Assembly (NCBI RefSeq): GCF_018991925.1
Contig: NW_024720711.1
Span: forward strand, 3,256,107 to 3,320,106
Length of the DNA stretch: 64,000 nt
DNA from: Homarus americanus
Taxonomy: Eukaryota > Arthropoda > Malacostraca > Decapoda > Nephropidae
Direction: 5' to 3'
Shown: piece after piece, positions 48,901 through 61,077 of the stretch
How the letters are laid out: the number at the start of each line of letters is the position of its first letter
How positions within the stretch are numbered: the first letter of the stretch is position 1
Translations under genes and position numbers: made by a program
The notes under the pieces: model-generated
Databases searched by the model: none
What the model was told of the DNA's origin: nothing
What the model saw: only the letters and a program-made list of their open reading frames with translations

Positions 48901-51900
48901 TAAATTTTTTTTTGTTTGGTAATGTGTTGTACCGACTCGACTCTCTCCTTGCCTCCTAGCCATTACCACAACCGCATTTGTGTACACAGACCTTAGCTTG
49001 TGTGAGACCTCTGTTACTTCATGTGAAACCTCGCTCGTTTGTCCCCTCCTCCCCTATCTCGTGAAGGAGTGTTACGAGTGTAGCAGAATGAGCTCGTAGT
49101 GATGTGGGCCTGTCAGCACGAGAGAGAACAGTGCAGTGGTGTGGTAGAGCACATGAGAGTGAGACTAATAATGGTGTGGCGGAGCATGAGAGAGAAGTTG
49201 TGGCGGGACAGAATGAGAGAGTGGGAGCATAAGCATTGGTAGAGGCAGGCAAGCATTGTGTGCACTTTCCTAGAACTGATGAGTCAGGATTCTACAGTGG
49301 TGGACCGTGGTGGTGTGAGCCGGTTACTGTGAAGGTGGTGCCGGTGAGGTGGGGGGTGGGAGGGGGAAGGAGTGTGGGATGTGGTGTGGAGGGGTGGGAG
49401 GGTGTGGTGTGGAGGGGTGTAGAGGGGGTTGGTGGATGGTACGGTGTGGAAGGAGGTTGGGGGGGTGGGGGACTGGAGGCAGGGTGTGGTGGTGAGGTCA
49501 AGGCGGAGAAGGGGGAGGGAGGGTGGGCGAGTGAGGGATCAATGTTGCGACAACTCAGCTGACTGGCGAGTGTGTTGTGTGGCTACAGCTGATCCATGTC
49601 TTCACTGTATATTGTATTGTAAGTCATGTGCTTAACATTTCCAGTATGAGGCTTCAGATTTCTGTATCATTATCGAAGGGAGACTTTAATGTGCATATCT
49701 GTTGGCTTTATACGTACAGTCATGAAAAAAAAAGTCCTGAGTCGTCCTGCGTGAGACTCCTGAACAGGTTCATGTAAGGGACGAAGGACTGACACACATT
49801 TTTTCCATGACTACATTTGGTGTAAACATTATTATTTTGATATTTCTTTGTGTACGTACCCTCGTCCGTTTGCGTTAATCATCCCTCTATATCACCAAAT
49901 CCATTTTTCTTGTCTTCTGGGTACAAGTTAAGGGACCACTGAAGCTCAAGATGCAGTATTTTTCCAGCATGAAACGAGATGAGTGTCCTTTGATAGTAGT
50001 TGGCAATACTGTAGTTTGTTTTGGGTGTAACTGAACTGGTGCCTGTCTGGCCACTGATATTATTACCTTTAAACTAGCACACCTTTTTTATGACACTAAA
50101 TAATACCCGAGAAAGTTTCAGCACAGTCCCCCCATTTTTTTATAGTTACGGACGATCTTGTAGATAATCATAATACGAACTACAATTTAATACACCATTA
50201 CTAATTTATCTAAGTTTACTATAATTTGGTTATTTGATAATTAACGACATTGTAAATCCATTAGCAAATTTTATACATGAATTATTTTTCATCAAAGTTT
50301 ACCGTACCGTATATGATGTTACAGTATAGTAATTACATTTTAAGGCTCAATATGACTTAGAAACCTTCCATATCAAGATAGGTTGAAGAAACTAAATTTG
50401 CATTCCCTAGAAAGACGAAGAGTGCGGGGAGATATGAAAGAAGTATTTCAGTGGGTGAAATGAATCAATAAAGGAGATATAGATAAAGTTCTTATAATAT
50501 CCGAGCAGGATAGGACTCCTAGCAACGGATTTAAGTTGGATAAGTTTATGTTTAGGAGGGAGATAAGAAGGAACTGGTTCACAAATAGGGTGGTGGACGA
50601 GTGGAACAAGCAACTTTGTAGTAAGTGCTGGAATGCAGGAAAGCTTTAAAAGGAGGCTAGATAAATTCATGAACGATAGAGTGGTAGTAACTCTCGACAG
50701 GAGCTGTCATGCACAGGCCAACCGGCCTATTGCAGGCTCCTTATGGTCTTATGACTAGCGTACCGAGACACACACACACACACACACACACAGTAGTAAC
50801 AATACAATAGTAAAGTATTGATTATAAATTTTCGGTAACATCGTTTCCTAACTTGGATAAGATTTTTCGAGTTAAATATTTCTTGTTAATCGTAAAACCA
50901 CCCCACTTTTTTTTTACGGGAATTAGCCCACCCGGAAACAGGTTGAACGACCCACAACGGGACCTAGGGGGCGAAAAAAAATAGAAAAGAAAATGGTTAT
51001 ATTAATATACACCACGAAGCTGCCGGAAAACCAGCTTTTTTAAGCGAGACAGATTGTATGAGTATGGAAACAGAACAAGGCAGAGCATTCCTCAGTTTGT
51101 GTGAGCAAAAAAGGATGCACTATAACGGGTTATTCTAGTGTGTCCGACATCCACAGAGAAACGGTGGGCACCGCGGGCAAGACGTGTGTTACGAGTCCAC
51201 TGCCTTGCCGGCGGTACACAGGATGCCAAATCCAGCGAACATTGCCCGTTAATGTACCTGTAGAAGAGAGTAAGTGAAGCAACATTTGGTGAAGAGAAAG
51301 GGAAGAATGATTATCAACTAAAGGAGATGAGTTAATACGACGAAAGTGACCAATTAGTAGGTACAGGTAATATGTTCTGGAGTATACGGAGGAACTCTCT
51401 ACCTAGGTGACAGAAGTTGAATCGGAAGACATAGATGCCCATCTTGGTAAGAACGAGATGGTAAATTTTGTTGCGAGAGAAGGCGGGTTCAAGTTGGACG
51501 GGAGCCAACCTCAACGTAGCGTCACCGGCGACCCGCAGCACACTGACGCTACCCTATTTCACGCCACAACCTACATTATATTTCTTCCTTTGCTGCAGAA
51601 ATATTACAGCTATAGCCTTTTTTTGTCTTTGTAACCCACCACCTCCTACAGTCTTGTTTCAACCATTGTGGGAACTGTATAGTATTTCAGGACAGTGCTT
51701 CTGCCGTATCAACAAAGCTCTTAAAGTCGTCAGTGGCAGATGTGACACACACACACACACACAGACACACACACGTGTGCGTACGTACGTTCGTTCGTTT
51801 TAAAAACAAAATGTTACCAACTTTTACATAGTTATTGAATCCAAAAAGAAGTCTTCCTTGAGTGTATAGCAAGTCTTTCTTTCTCTGTCAATTTTTTTCT

Positions 51901-54900
51901 GTCTCTGGGGTGTCTGTCTGTCTGTTTCTCTTTAATATAATTGCCACACACTTTTTGTAGTCACATGAAATCCTCTCTTTAGATAGACACCATCCCTTCT
52001 GTGTCACTCAGGTCCTAATGCAGAAAGAGCAGTCCTATGAGGTTTGGAAAGATCTGGTGATTGGACGGTGAAATAACAGTTAATTTTGGGTGAGCATTCT
52101 CAGAAAAACTGAGTTGGAGTGCAATCTGGGTGTGTGTAAGGTGAGGAATTAAAAAGCCGTGAGGTAGCAGCAGTGTAGGTTGACAAGGGCAGTCCATAAG
52201 TGTTAATCCTGGTAATTGTACGAGTGAGGCTGTCCTTTCATGGTACTGTAATAGCTAACTGTGGGGACATGACATACCTGTAGACTCAACTATTGGCCTG
52301 TGTCTTAATAAAATAAGAATAAGTTAACTTCCCCTGACCTATATATAGTAAGTTAATAACTTACTGGAGTTCCACCACAAATGCTGGACAAGTAACAATT
52401 TTGTTCTCTTATCCCTCAAGACAGAACAATTAATGAGGATGTTAACATTGTTCATTAAAGAATTGATGATACACTTCATTCACTAATATAAGTAAGATAA
52501 GTAGGGAATTAATTGTAACTCGTACCGTTACAATAGTTAAGTCAATTATAAAAGCTTACCCCTGTTACAAATACTGTATATCATCTGTGAAGATCTTATG
52601 GTACAAGCTAATCACAGACTGTGGACCTCATTTGATGGAAAAGCTTGATCATTTAAGTCACACGCACCCAAGAAAAAAAAATCTGGCATTGGTGTGATGG
52701 TAGTACTGCCAAGAGCTATTTAAAGTACAGGTGAGGTGGTTGGTAGTAAAGGAGTACTGTACTATCTGGTCTGTCCAGAGATGAACTTGGTTACTATGAC
52801 CATGACACACCTTGATACACTCCACATGCTTTATCTGTCATGTTAGGGGGCACTGTGAGTCATCTCCCTAGCTTTCCTGCTTTTTGGAATGGCAATATTT
52901 TGTGCCATACAGTACTTTGTTTATTATAAAAATAGTAATCAAATGCTTTATATATGTAGAGACAATCCTATGTTCTTCATCAAATAAACCCTTTTTGTGT
53001 GTTTATTATTAAGGGTTCAAGGGGAAATACCATAGTCTTCTTAGCAAAAATAAAATTGACAGTATTGCAATCATAATGTCAACTTTATTTAGCACTGATC
53101 ATATCTGGAAAAGTTAAATGTGTGCAAATTAAAAAGGTGAAGTCTATTACCCCCATGCTTCAATCCCCATGATATCTAGGCTGTAGTCCAGGTTGGGTTC
53201 CTTTCCATACATTCTGCAGTATATTCTGCATGGTACAGTACATCTCCATGCCATACCCCCATGCAAAGCCTACTTCATAACTATCCTCCCATGCAAAGTT
53301 CTTACAAAGCCGTCTCCATTACTCTTCCCTGCAAAGATCTCCACCGTATTACTTACCATACTGCTCATTGTACAGCCTAGATACAGTACTGTGCCCTGAA
53401 TTCTCTTGTCTTGTTACATTAGTTTTTACGTTCTGTATTGTACACCTTCAGTGCTGTGGTAGATAGGCTTCAGGAATAGGTCGTGGTGGTATATATTCTT
53501 GTGTAAAGCTAAGTAAATGTGATATGGTATTGGAAGATTGGAAACCCTGGTCAGAGCTAAGAGAGCAGTTAGATACTGAGAGTAGATTTTATGTAGAACT
53601 AGGCTCGGGTAATTTGGGCACATAGAGAATCGAAGAGGCCAACCGAGTCTAGTTGTACGAGTTTGAATGTGGAGGCGATTGAGAGCCAGGGGTAGGCCAG
53701 TAATGACATGGGGAAAGAAGTTGTAAGAAATTACCCCTGGGAAAAGAAACTGAGGAGAGGCTGCAACAGATCATGAAGAAATGACATCAGGTGGAAAGTG
53801 GATAAATTGGTGATCAAGTTTTACTGTAGTAACTTTGTTGTGTACAGGTACTATATTAAGAATAAATTACTCGGGATTGATTTGGATTTGGTATACTGTA
53901 GGTAGGTATTGATCTCAGAAAATGAAACTGGGCCTCTGTAGTGTTATCCTATACATTCTGTAACTTCTCTGATATACAGTATAGTACAGTGTATATATCT
54001 ATCAGTGCAGTACCTCTTATCTCTGTAAGGCATATGTATTTGTAGCCTTTTGATTTTGTGCAAGTTATACTTTTGACTTAATGATGTTGCATTATTAATG
54101 TAAGCTTTATTCTGTGTCTTAAAATTTTTTTTTCTCTTACAGTTAAGATTGGAGTGTTCTACATTATCTTCTATGCATGCCTGGCTGGCTTCTTTGCCAT
54201 CATGATGGCTGTCTTCTACCAAACACTAGACACCAACCATCTCCCCAAGTACACCCCTGGTGATGGTGGATCCCTCCTTCGGAACCCAGGTGAGAATTTA
54301 TTTCAGGACCTTTTGTGTTCACGACTCCCCTTCAACTTTTATTACTCGAGGCCTGTCGGCTCCCTTCATGTGGAGAGGAGCTACACCAACAAGGCAATTT
54401 TTTACAAGTCCTCTATGAAAAGATGCCAACAACCAAAGTTGTTTTATGCAATTATATACATGACTGACAGCATCAAATGGGATATGATTCTTCACCTCTT
54501 GGCTCTTGATATGTAGATTCTTGGCTGTGCCAGGAAACCTGAATGATGACTTTGATTTGATCAAATGAAGACCCAAACATAATAAGAGCATTATAGTGAT
54601 AAGTCATATAGTGGAGAGTGCAAAAGTGTGCTCATTCATACTTTCTGCTCATTAATTTTTAAAAATTTCTCACTGTTGTTAGTTGTAGTGTTGCTTGGGT
54701 CTAGCATATTAGTATTCATAATTCTAGTTATCACATACTTAACTTTACAAATATTTAATATTTTTATCCTTAAGTAAATTGTTGATTGTTTTTTGTTTTT
54801 CAGCCATGGGTTTCAGACCTCTGCCACGGCAAAAGAATGTAGAATCGACATTAATTTGGTACAAAAATGGTGACAATGATGACATCAAGCATTGGGTTGA

Positions 54901-57900
54901 ATCCCTTAATGATTTCATCAAACGTAAGTTGCATAATGTTCATTATTGTAGAAAAGTTTAATAATGGTCATTTGTCTGGCTATAGATTTTCCACATTAAG
55001 CCTTGCAGTGATATGTTTGACTGTTCCTCAGCTTACGAGGGCAACAGTGACCAGATCTCAGGCCAGCATGTGACAGACTGCACCAGTGGTAAAGTGCCAG
55101 AAGAAGGAACTGTGTGCCCCTTCCAGGATAAATGGCTGACTGACAAGTGCAAGAAGTCTGAGAGTTGGGGCTACAATCGCGAGTCTCCTTGCATCCTCCT
55201 CAAGCTTAATAAGGTGACCTGAAAAATCTTTTCTCTACAAATTCCGGCACATTTATTTACAGGGAGAAAAAATAATAAACAATTAATTGATAATTACCTG
55301 AATATCAGAAAATTGATTGTAGGAATTATTTCTAAATAATTACTAAGATGTAAGAGATATTGCTGAAAGAATATTTCTTAAGAAGTTAAGAAATATAGGT
55401 TCATAGGGTCAATTCTAATACAGTAATGGAATAGTTTGCCAGAAGAAGTTGCAGCTGGCAATTCTTTGCAACAAAATTATTTTAATTGTAGTTTACTGAT
55501 GTCCTTTGATGGTTTCTAAAACTTGCATTAAAATGTTCCCTTCTGATCAGTTTCTTCTGTATAGACAATGAAATGTCTATTGTGTAATGTGGTACAATTC
55601 CAGACCCTACTTTTACTTTCTTTTATCCTCTTCACTACTGATTGGCTCGTTATCCACTTGGGCGGTCGGTCATGTCTCTGGTACGCACTGTTGCTAGATA
55701 CTGGGCATGTACTGACTCCTGAATATATCGGAACCTGCTTCGGTGTTGGTCAAGTCTGGTCTTGAATGAGCTCACAATTTTCACTCCTCAAAAATTTGCC
55801 CTCACAATTTTCTGGACTTGTGGCTTCTTCAGCCTTGAGCTGTGACCTTCGCCCAGCAGCTCCAGGTATGTACATTCAACCGAGTAGCCCCCCCCCCCTC
55901 CCCGAGATGTTTATACGCTTCGGTTAGGTCGCCCCTCTCACGTCTGTAGTATAAGCTAGGTAGTTGCAGGTGCTCCAATCTCTAGGTAACTGAGGTTCTG
56001 TAGACCAGGCACCTATCTGGTGTCCTTCCTTTGGATATTTTCAATCAATTGACAGTCTCTACCATACCTCGGGGACCAGACGGGATGACAACACTCCAGA
56101 TGGGGAAGCACTTCACTCTTGAAGATCGTGACGAGTGACGGGCCATCCATATATCTAAACGACCTTCTTTTAAGACCTACTAGTTTTGTTGCCCGATTCA
56201 CCTTCTCATAATGGCCCGAGAACTTCAGTTCACTGTCAACATACACACCCAGATTCTTTTTAAATTCGGTCTCGAATAATGCAGTCTCTTCGTCCATTTG
56301 GGACATGTGATACACCTCCTTACTATTGGTGCAGCCCGGGTGCATCCTTTTGCACTTTGATACAGTGCATCTTAGCAGCCATTTCCTCAACCATTCTTGA
56401 AGATTGGAGAGATCTTTTTGCAGCTCTTCACAGTCTGTGGTTCTTAATTTCCTTAAATAACTTGGCATCATCCTCAAACATTTGTGTAGAGGAGTGTATA
56501 GCTTCTGGCATGTCATTAATAAAACAGACGAACAACAAAAGGGTCTAATACGCTGCCCTGTGGTACTTCGTAGTCACACGTACACGTGATGATTTTGTTC
56601 CATTCATCACCACACACTGTTTGCCATCATGCAGAAAGTCTCTGATCCATGCTAGGAGACTTCCTCGAATCCCGTACCCTTCCATTTTAATTCTCAGCCT
56701 TTCATGGGGTACACTGTCGAAAGCCTTTGCAAAATCTAGGTATATATGTCGATATTTCTGCGTTGTTCTAGAATTTGAGTCCAAACATCTAGTACCTTGA
56801 GTAATTGTTTTCAACAGGATCTTCCTGGCATAAAACCATGTTGGCATTCCATCATGTCATCTCTTATGATGCTCTCTAATACTTTGCACACAATGCTGGT
56901 CAGGCTCACTGGTCAAAAGTTATTCGTGGAGTGTCGATCGCCCTTCTTGAATATAGGACTCGCATAAGCCATCTTCCAGTCATTGGGGACCTTTTGCTCC
57001 TCCAGGCATTTGCAGGACAGGATCTTCAGGGGCTCTGCAAGCTCGTTACACAGTTCTCTTAACACTCTGGGGTGTACCATATCTGGGCCAGGACTCTTGT
57101 GAATCTTTAACTTTAACAGTTTATTTCGTATAACCTCGTCCGAGAACACAATGTGGGTCAGCTCCGTGTCAAACCGTCTGTCCTCAAATGCAAGATGACT
57201 GTTTGCATCCTTTCTTGTGAACACCGATGAAAAAAATTGTTCTACACCTTTGTTTTATCCCGGTCAGAATCTGCATAACTACCATCTTCAAGCCTCAGGT
57301 CCGATATGCTTACTCGCGTTTTTAATTTCGACTTTGCGTAGCGGTAAAAAGCCTTTGGGTTTGACTTGACGTCGCTAGCAATCTGCCTCTGGAACTCTTT
57401 TTCAGCTCTTCTACACTCTGACTTTGCTTGGTTCCTGGATCTGGCATACATCCTCCAGTAGTTCCTTTGTACCGTAACTCCAGAGGTCACTCCCTGCAAT
57501 TGACACTTGTCAGTGGTCTGGTACTGAATGTTAATTCAATGATAATTCTGTTCTGTCATCAGTGAACTGAATTCTTGGATGATTATTATTTGACTGCCCT
57601 TACCTAAATTGGTGTGAATTTGTTTCACAGTAATGTTGATTTTTTTTTCTTCCATGTTTACATTTTACCAAACTTTCATCTAAACCAATTATTTTGAGTT
57701 TAAGGCAAGCCCCAGATTTTCAGACCCAAATTGGCATTTTATGTGAGTACAGCATATGTGATAAAGGTGTGTAAATGTCATTTATTTGCAAAATTGCCCA
57801 GAATTATGTGTGTGGCGCCCTTCAAATGTAAACGGTGGATCTTTTATTTGAAATATATTACAGATGATTAAGTGGGTGCCAGATGTGTACGAGACCATGG

Positions 57901-60122
57901 AGGAACTGCCAGAGGGGATGCCCAAGTCACTGAAGGATCACATTCGAGAGAAAATGGATAGTAACCAGGGTAAAATCCCAAAGGTACAGCTTCAATATCA
58001 CAGCTCAGTTCATATCAAGTGTCTTACAGTTAGAATGTTTGGGTGACAATAATTTTTCACTTTTCAGAATCAAGATACATTATTGTACAGTACAGGTACT
58101 TTGTTTTCAGTAAAAGAACCAATATAAAATTATCAACAGACTTGTTATATCTGCTTTAGTTTATAATAGTAAGTAAAATAATATATAAAACCAGCTTTCA
58201 CTAAAATTAATGAACTGTGTAAATTATTTTATATTCTGCAAGAAAATAGTATTTCATTATCTTCAAAATTTTTTTTAATCCAGCAGTGTTTATGAATATA
58301 TTCACCATTTTGAGGGCATTGTAAAGTGAGTTGAAGAGAACTTAATTTTTACATTTTAATGTAGGCTGCTTAAATTCAAGAAATAGACTCATTACTGGCT
58401 TTCTTTAATCTCTCACACTGTAGTAAATGATGTAGTGCCTTTTAATTACAAGACTCCACATATTGTACAAGCATTGTGTGTGTGAAGCAACTGGGTTAAT
58501 TCATTTGGATTCTGGGGCTTTATTATGTAAGGATAGTACCATTACTGAACATATCTACAGTATTGCAACAGTTAGGGGGACTGTATGACAACAACTTAAG
58601 TCAGGAGTCGAGTATGGCAACAGGCGTGTGTACTGCAGTACTCTTTATATTTATTTGCTGAATGTGTTTAAAAGTCAATCTCATTAATTCATTCTTTCAA
58701 TTGTAACAGATGATCTGGGTGTCATGTCAGGGAGAGAACCCAGCTGACCAGGAATACATTGGCCCCATCCGCTACTCCCCATGGCAAGGGTTCCCAGCAT
58801 ACTTTTTCCCATACTTGCACACTCCTGGTTATCTTCCTCCTATTGTAGCAGTTCAGTTTGACCAGCCTATGTGTAAGTCACCTCAGTTTTTTACTGTTAA
58901 CATCAACCGTTTAAAATATGCACTAGTTTGCCAGGTCGAGTTTTAATTTTTTGTAAAATAGCTAAAAGACTGTTCAGTTATACTCTGATATATTTCATTA
59001 CTGTGTATAATTTAACTGGAAAAATTAGTAAGTTTGAGTGGTATGCTTATGCATGTTACCTCCAGATACATAACTTGTTCCCAGTAAATGTACCTTTTGT
59101 CAAGTTTAGTTTCTGAACCAGCAGATTATACACTTGACATGGCTACCGTTCTTTTATCATCATATTATAGCACTCGCTCTTTACCCTTTTAATTGTCATA
59201 GCTTCATTTTGCATTATGTCTTAAAGAGCCACCCAATAGATTTTCAGAATCGGTTCCTGTCCACACTTGAACTCAAATGTTATTTGTAACCCTTAATACT
59301 GTAGTATGAAACCCCTAGCCCAGATTTGTAAGGGATTATGAACATTCCCAGTACCATGCTTATGATTTGCTCACTTATGCAATTCTTTGCTTTACCCCCA
59401 CACTTAAGCCAGGGTGCTAGATCACCCTTACATCACCATCTTTTCACATTTAACCACAAAAAATAAACCAAGTACAGTAATACAACTACACCCATAATGT
59501 ATCTCTCTTCAGATCTAGAGCCATGATGAGAGCCATCATTGGACTCAATTTTTTCACCCTTAAGTTTGTGTGTTCAGCTATTTTGAAAATGTGAACTTAG
59601 CTATGTATCACTCCCAGTTTTTCTTTCTTCCTTCCTTTCTCCAACACCGCTATGACTTAAGAATTTGCCCTTGTCATGTTTGGTAAAAATTCATGAACCC
59701 AACACATTAAAATATCTTGCTTCCAGTTTATCTTACTTATCTTATAGCTGCTGTGTTATGTAACTTCACTGATTTACAGCGGTTTCTTGTCTCCCATCAC
59801 ATAACACTCTTCCACATGCATAAAATCTACTAGATATAAGTGTCATAAGTCCTGTATGCCTTTCTCTCGTGTATTCATTTTATTCTGCAGTCGATTTTCT
59901 CGTCGTCAATATAAGAGCGATTCCCATATCTTGATTTTTTGTATTTTATAACCAAAATTTATACTGTTAACATTGACTGCCTTTCCTTTATCTAAAATAC
60001 GTAATTTGAACTTTACAGCTAATGTTCTCATTAACATTGAATGCCGTGCTTGGGCCAAGAACATCAAGCATGATCGCCAGAATCGTCTTGGTCTAGTGCA
60101 CTTCGAGCTGCTGAAGGACTAG
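33883..60122 (+). CDS. nrv2-like (ATP1B): Na+/K+-ATPase beta subunit, complete gene, two isoforms from alternative first exons
   Basis: Exons: 33883-33997 (first exon a) or 34291-34408 (first exon b), then 54143-54289, 54804-54923, 55032-55213, 57864-57983, 58710-58872, 60019-60122. Both isoforms join in frame (316 or 317 residues, about the size of Drosophila Nrv proteins). It is a type II membrane protein: a cytosolic N-terminus with [18 protein letters not shown], one transmembrane helix at about 42-66 ([20 protein letters not shown]), then an ectodomain with exactly six Cys in the family pattern (four in the 55032 exon, one in each of the last two), enough for three disulfides. The family block near the C-terminus ([16 protein letters not shown]) is present. 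The protein assembles with the alpha subunit for folding, surface delivery and K+ affinity of the sodium pump, which in crustaceans drives gill osmoregulation. No N-X-S/T sequon was found in the ectodomain. Confidence 0.95.
33998..34290 (+). promoter_or_regulatory. Presumed promoter and 5' UTR for ATP1B first exon b
   Basis: GC-rich, GT-rich sequence between the two first exons. Exon b cannot be read as an internal exon, so transcription should start here. No core element is certain. Confidence 0.4.
34291..34408 (+). CDS. nrv2-like (ATP1B): ATP1B alternative first coding exon b
   Basis: ATG at 34291 after cacagtcaaa; the donor is gtgagt. It encodes [19 protein letters not shown] and then [20 protein letters not shown]. 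It is a clear duplicate of exon a in its second half, with the same phase, so the two are mutually exclusive. Using b as an internal exon after a would hit a stop in its 5' leader, which implies a separate promoter between 33998 and 34290. Confidence 0.9.
35146..35499 (+). mobile_element. Tigger-like MITE (354 bp)
   Basis: Ends CAGGTATCCCTCATACGGAT and, inverted, tatagcgagggatacttg followed by TA. No coding interior. Confidence 0.6.
35554..35728 (+). repeat. Dispersed 175-bp repeat, copy 2
   Basis: Direct-orientation copy of 2870-3044, inside the ATP1B first intron. Confidence 0.7.
35900..36260 (-). mobile_element. SINE-like sequence with two tRNA-like promoters
   Basis: The minus strand shows GTGGTACAGCAGTAATGGG with GGTTCAAGCC (36060-35990) and GTGGTCAAGACTTTG with AAGTTCAAATCC (36235-36175). 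These are two successive A-box and B-box pairs. Neither folds obviously as an intact tRNA. Confidence 0.4.
36300..39480. other. ATP1B intron 1, left part
   Basis: Intron DNA with many tacagta/tactgta strings (for example 37262-37284). 37900-38120 is almost free of G on the + strand (C/T/A-rich). No gene recognised. Confidence 0.5.
39512..39702 (+). CDS. Candidate extra exon inside ATP1B intron 1
   Basis: The region is bounded by tttctggtttcag and a strong gtgagt donor. It is open in the exact phase left by either ATP1B first exon: [20 protein letters not shown], then [19 protein letters not shown], then [14 protein letters not shown]. It ends in phase 0, whereas shared exon 2 needs phase 1, so splicing onward to exon 2 would stop within about 20 codons. 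It could be a frame-disrupting (poison) exon, part of another transcript beginning at ATG 39556, or chance. No domain recognised. Confidence 0.25.
39790..50340. other. ATP1B intron 1, middle part
   Basis: Long intron DNA with GC-richer blocks at 40380-40800 and 41550-42260. Frames of 60-134 residues (for example 42649-42245 minus, 40376-40657 plus) have no recognisable domain. 41880-42400 has LTR-like composition on the minus strand (AATAAA, then a GT-poor leader), but no pair of ends was found. Confidence 0.4.
49345..49530 (+). repeat. G-rich tract
   Basis: Repeated runs such as ggggggtgggaggggg, gaggggtgggagggtg and gggggggtggggg on the + strand. Likely G-quadruplex-prone. Frames over it encode only Gly/Trp/Val-rich or Pro-rich sequence. 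Confidence 0.8.
50345..50755 (+). pseudogene. LINE 3' end, decayed
   Basis: It encodes [20 protein letters not shown], then [39 protein letters not shown] and [12 protein letters not shown]. This is the standard C-terminus of CR1/Jockey-type LINE polyproteins, with stops. The 3' UTR (gcacaggccaaccggcctat ...) is a repeat motif typical of decapod genomes. Confidence 0.8.
50769..50793. repeat. (CA)n microsatellite
   Basis: About 12 CA units directly after the LINE 3' end. Others lie at 4668-4687 and 51745-51776. Confidence 0.95.
50915..50980 (-). mobile_element. Retroposon tail, 5'-truncated copy
   Basis: Minus-strand copy of the tail seen at 9110, 20200 and 24515 (ggaattagcccacccggaaa ... 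cctagggggcgaaaa). Confidence 0.55.
51000..53599. other. ATP1B intron 1, right part
   Basis: 51000-51560 is GC-richer and may be a decayed repeat of unknown family. The rest is AT-rich, with nothing recognised. Confidence 0.4.
53600..53820 (+). pseudogene. LINE reverse transcriptase tail fragment, decayed
   Basis: Broken frames give [16 protein letters not shown], then [20 protein letters not shown]. This resembles the GH..RM...R.....RGRGRP..TW block near the end of RTE/CR1 polyproteins. Very decayed. Confidence 0.4.
54143..54289 (+). CDS. nrv2-like (ATP1B): ATP1B exon 2, transmembrane segment
   Basis: The acceptor is ttttctcttacag and the donor is gtgaga. It encodes the membrane helix and the start of the ectodomain ([20 protein letters not shown]). 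The first two bases complete the codon left by either first exon. The frame reading on past the donor is intronic. Confidence 0.95.
54804..54923 (+). CDS. nrv2-like (ATP1B): ATP1B exon 3
   Basis: The acceptor is tgtttttcag and the donor is gtaagt. It encodes [20 protein letters not shown] then [10 protein letters not shown]. The PGLGFRP-like opening of the ectodomain is typical of the family. Confidence 0.95.
55032..55213 (+). CDS. nrv2-like (ATP1B): ATP1B exon 4, Cys-rich ectodomain
   Basis: The acceptor is ctgttcctcag and the donor is gtgacc. It encodes [32 protein letters not shown] and [16 protein letters not shown]. It contains four of the six conserved Cys, including the GY..G-PC-LKLNK block. 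Confidence 0.96.
55622..55720 (+). repeat. Second copy of the SINE-like head
   Basis: It matches 15003-15085 (cctcttcactactgattggc ... ggcatgtactgactcct), in ATP1B intron 4. Confidence 0.5.
55750..57540 (-). pseudogene. CR1/Jockey-type LINE, reverse transcriptase region, antisense in ATP1B intron 4
   Basis: Minus-strand pieces in order, right to left: [40 protein letters not shown] (RT start); [31 protein letters not shown] (RT palm, first Asp); [64 protein letters not shown]. These are LINE RT and connecting domains in the correct order. Frameshifts separate them, and the FADD box is lost or outside a clean frame. The 3' part continues with stops to about 55750 (LQNLSYLE..., [20 protein letters not shown]). 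Not functional. It is the same family as 6890-7490. Confidence 0.85.
57864..57983 (+). CDS. nrv2-like (ATP1B): ATP1B exon 5
   Basis: The acceptor is atatattacag and the donor is gtacag, 40 codons. It encodes [20 protein letters not shown] then [12 protein letters not shown]. In the family this follows LNKI (I-W-P). An internal cagg-gtaaaa at 57969 would break the frame. Confidence 0.93.
58710..58872 (+). CDS. nrv2-like (ATP1B): ATP1B exon 6
   Basis: The acceptor is aattgtaacag and the donor is gtaagt. It encodes [20 protein letters not shown] then [19 protein letters not shown] and AVQF. The PY...YLPP-VAVQF block is the region shown in other beta subunits to contact the alpha subunit. Fifth conserved Cys. 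Confidence 0.96.
58873..60018. other. ATP1B intron 6, nothing recognised
   Basis: AT-rich intron DNA. Short frames here have no recognisable product. Confidence 0.5.
60019..60122 (+). CDS. nrv2-like (ATP1B): ATP1B last exon with stop
   Basis: The acceptor is actttacag and the stop is TAG at 60120-60122. It encodes [20 protein letters not shown] then [13 protein letters not shown]. Sixth conserved Cys, in the I-C-AWA-NI family block. Confidence 0.96.

Positions 60123-61077
<955 letters not shown>

Noticed and set aside
49236..49562. 108-residue Gly/Val/Trp-rich frame
   Set aside because: Low-complexity G-rich tract; both strands give biased frames.
54290..54516. In-frame extension of ATP1B exon 2
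   Set aside because: Past a gtgaga donor; the exon at 54804 restores the family sequence GFRPLP.
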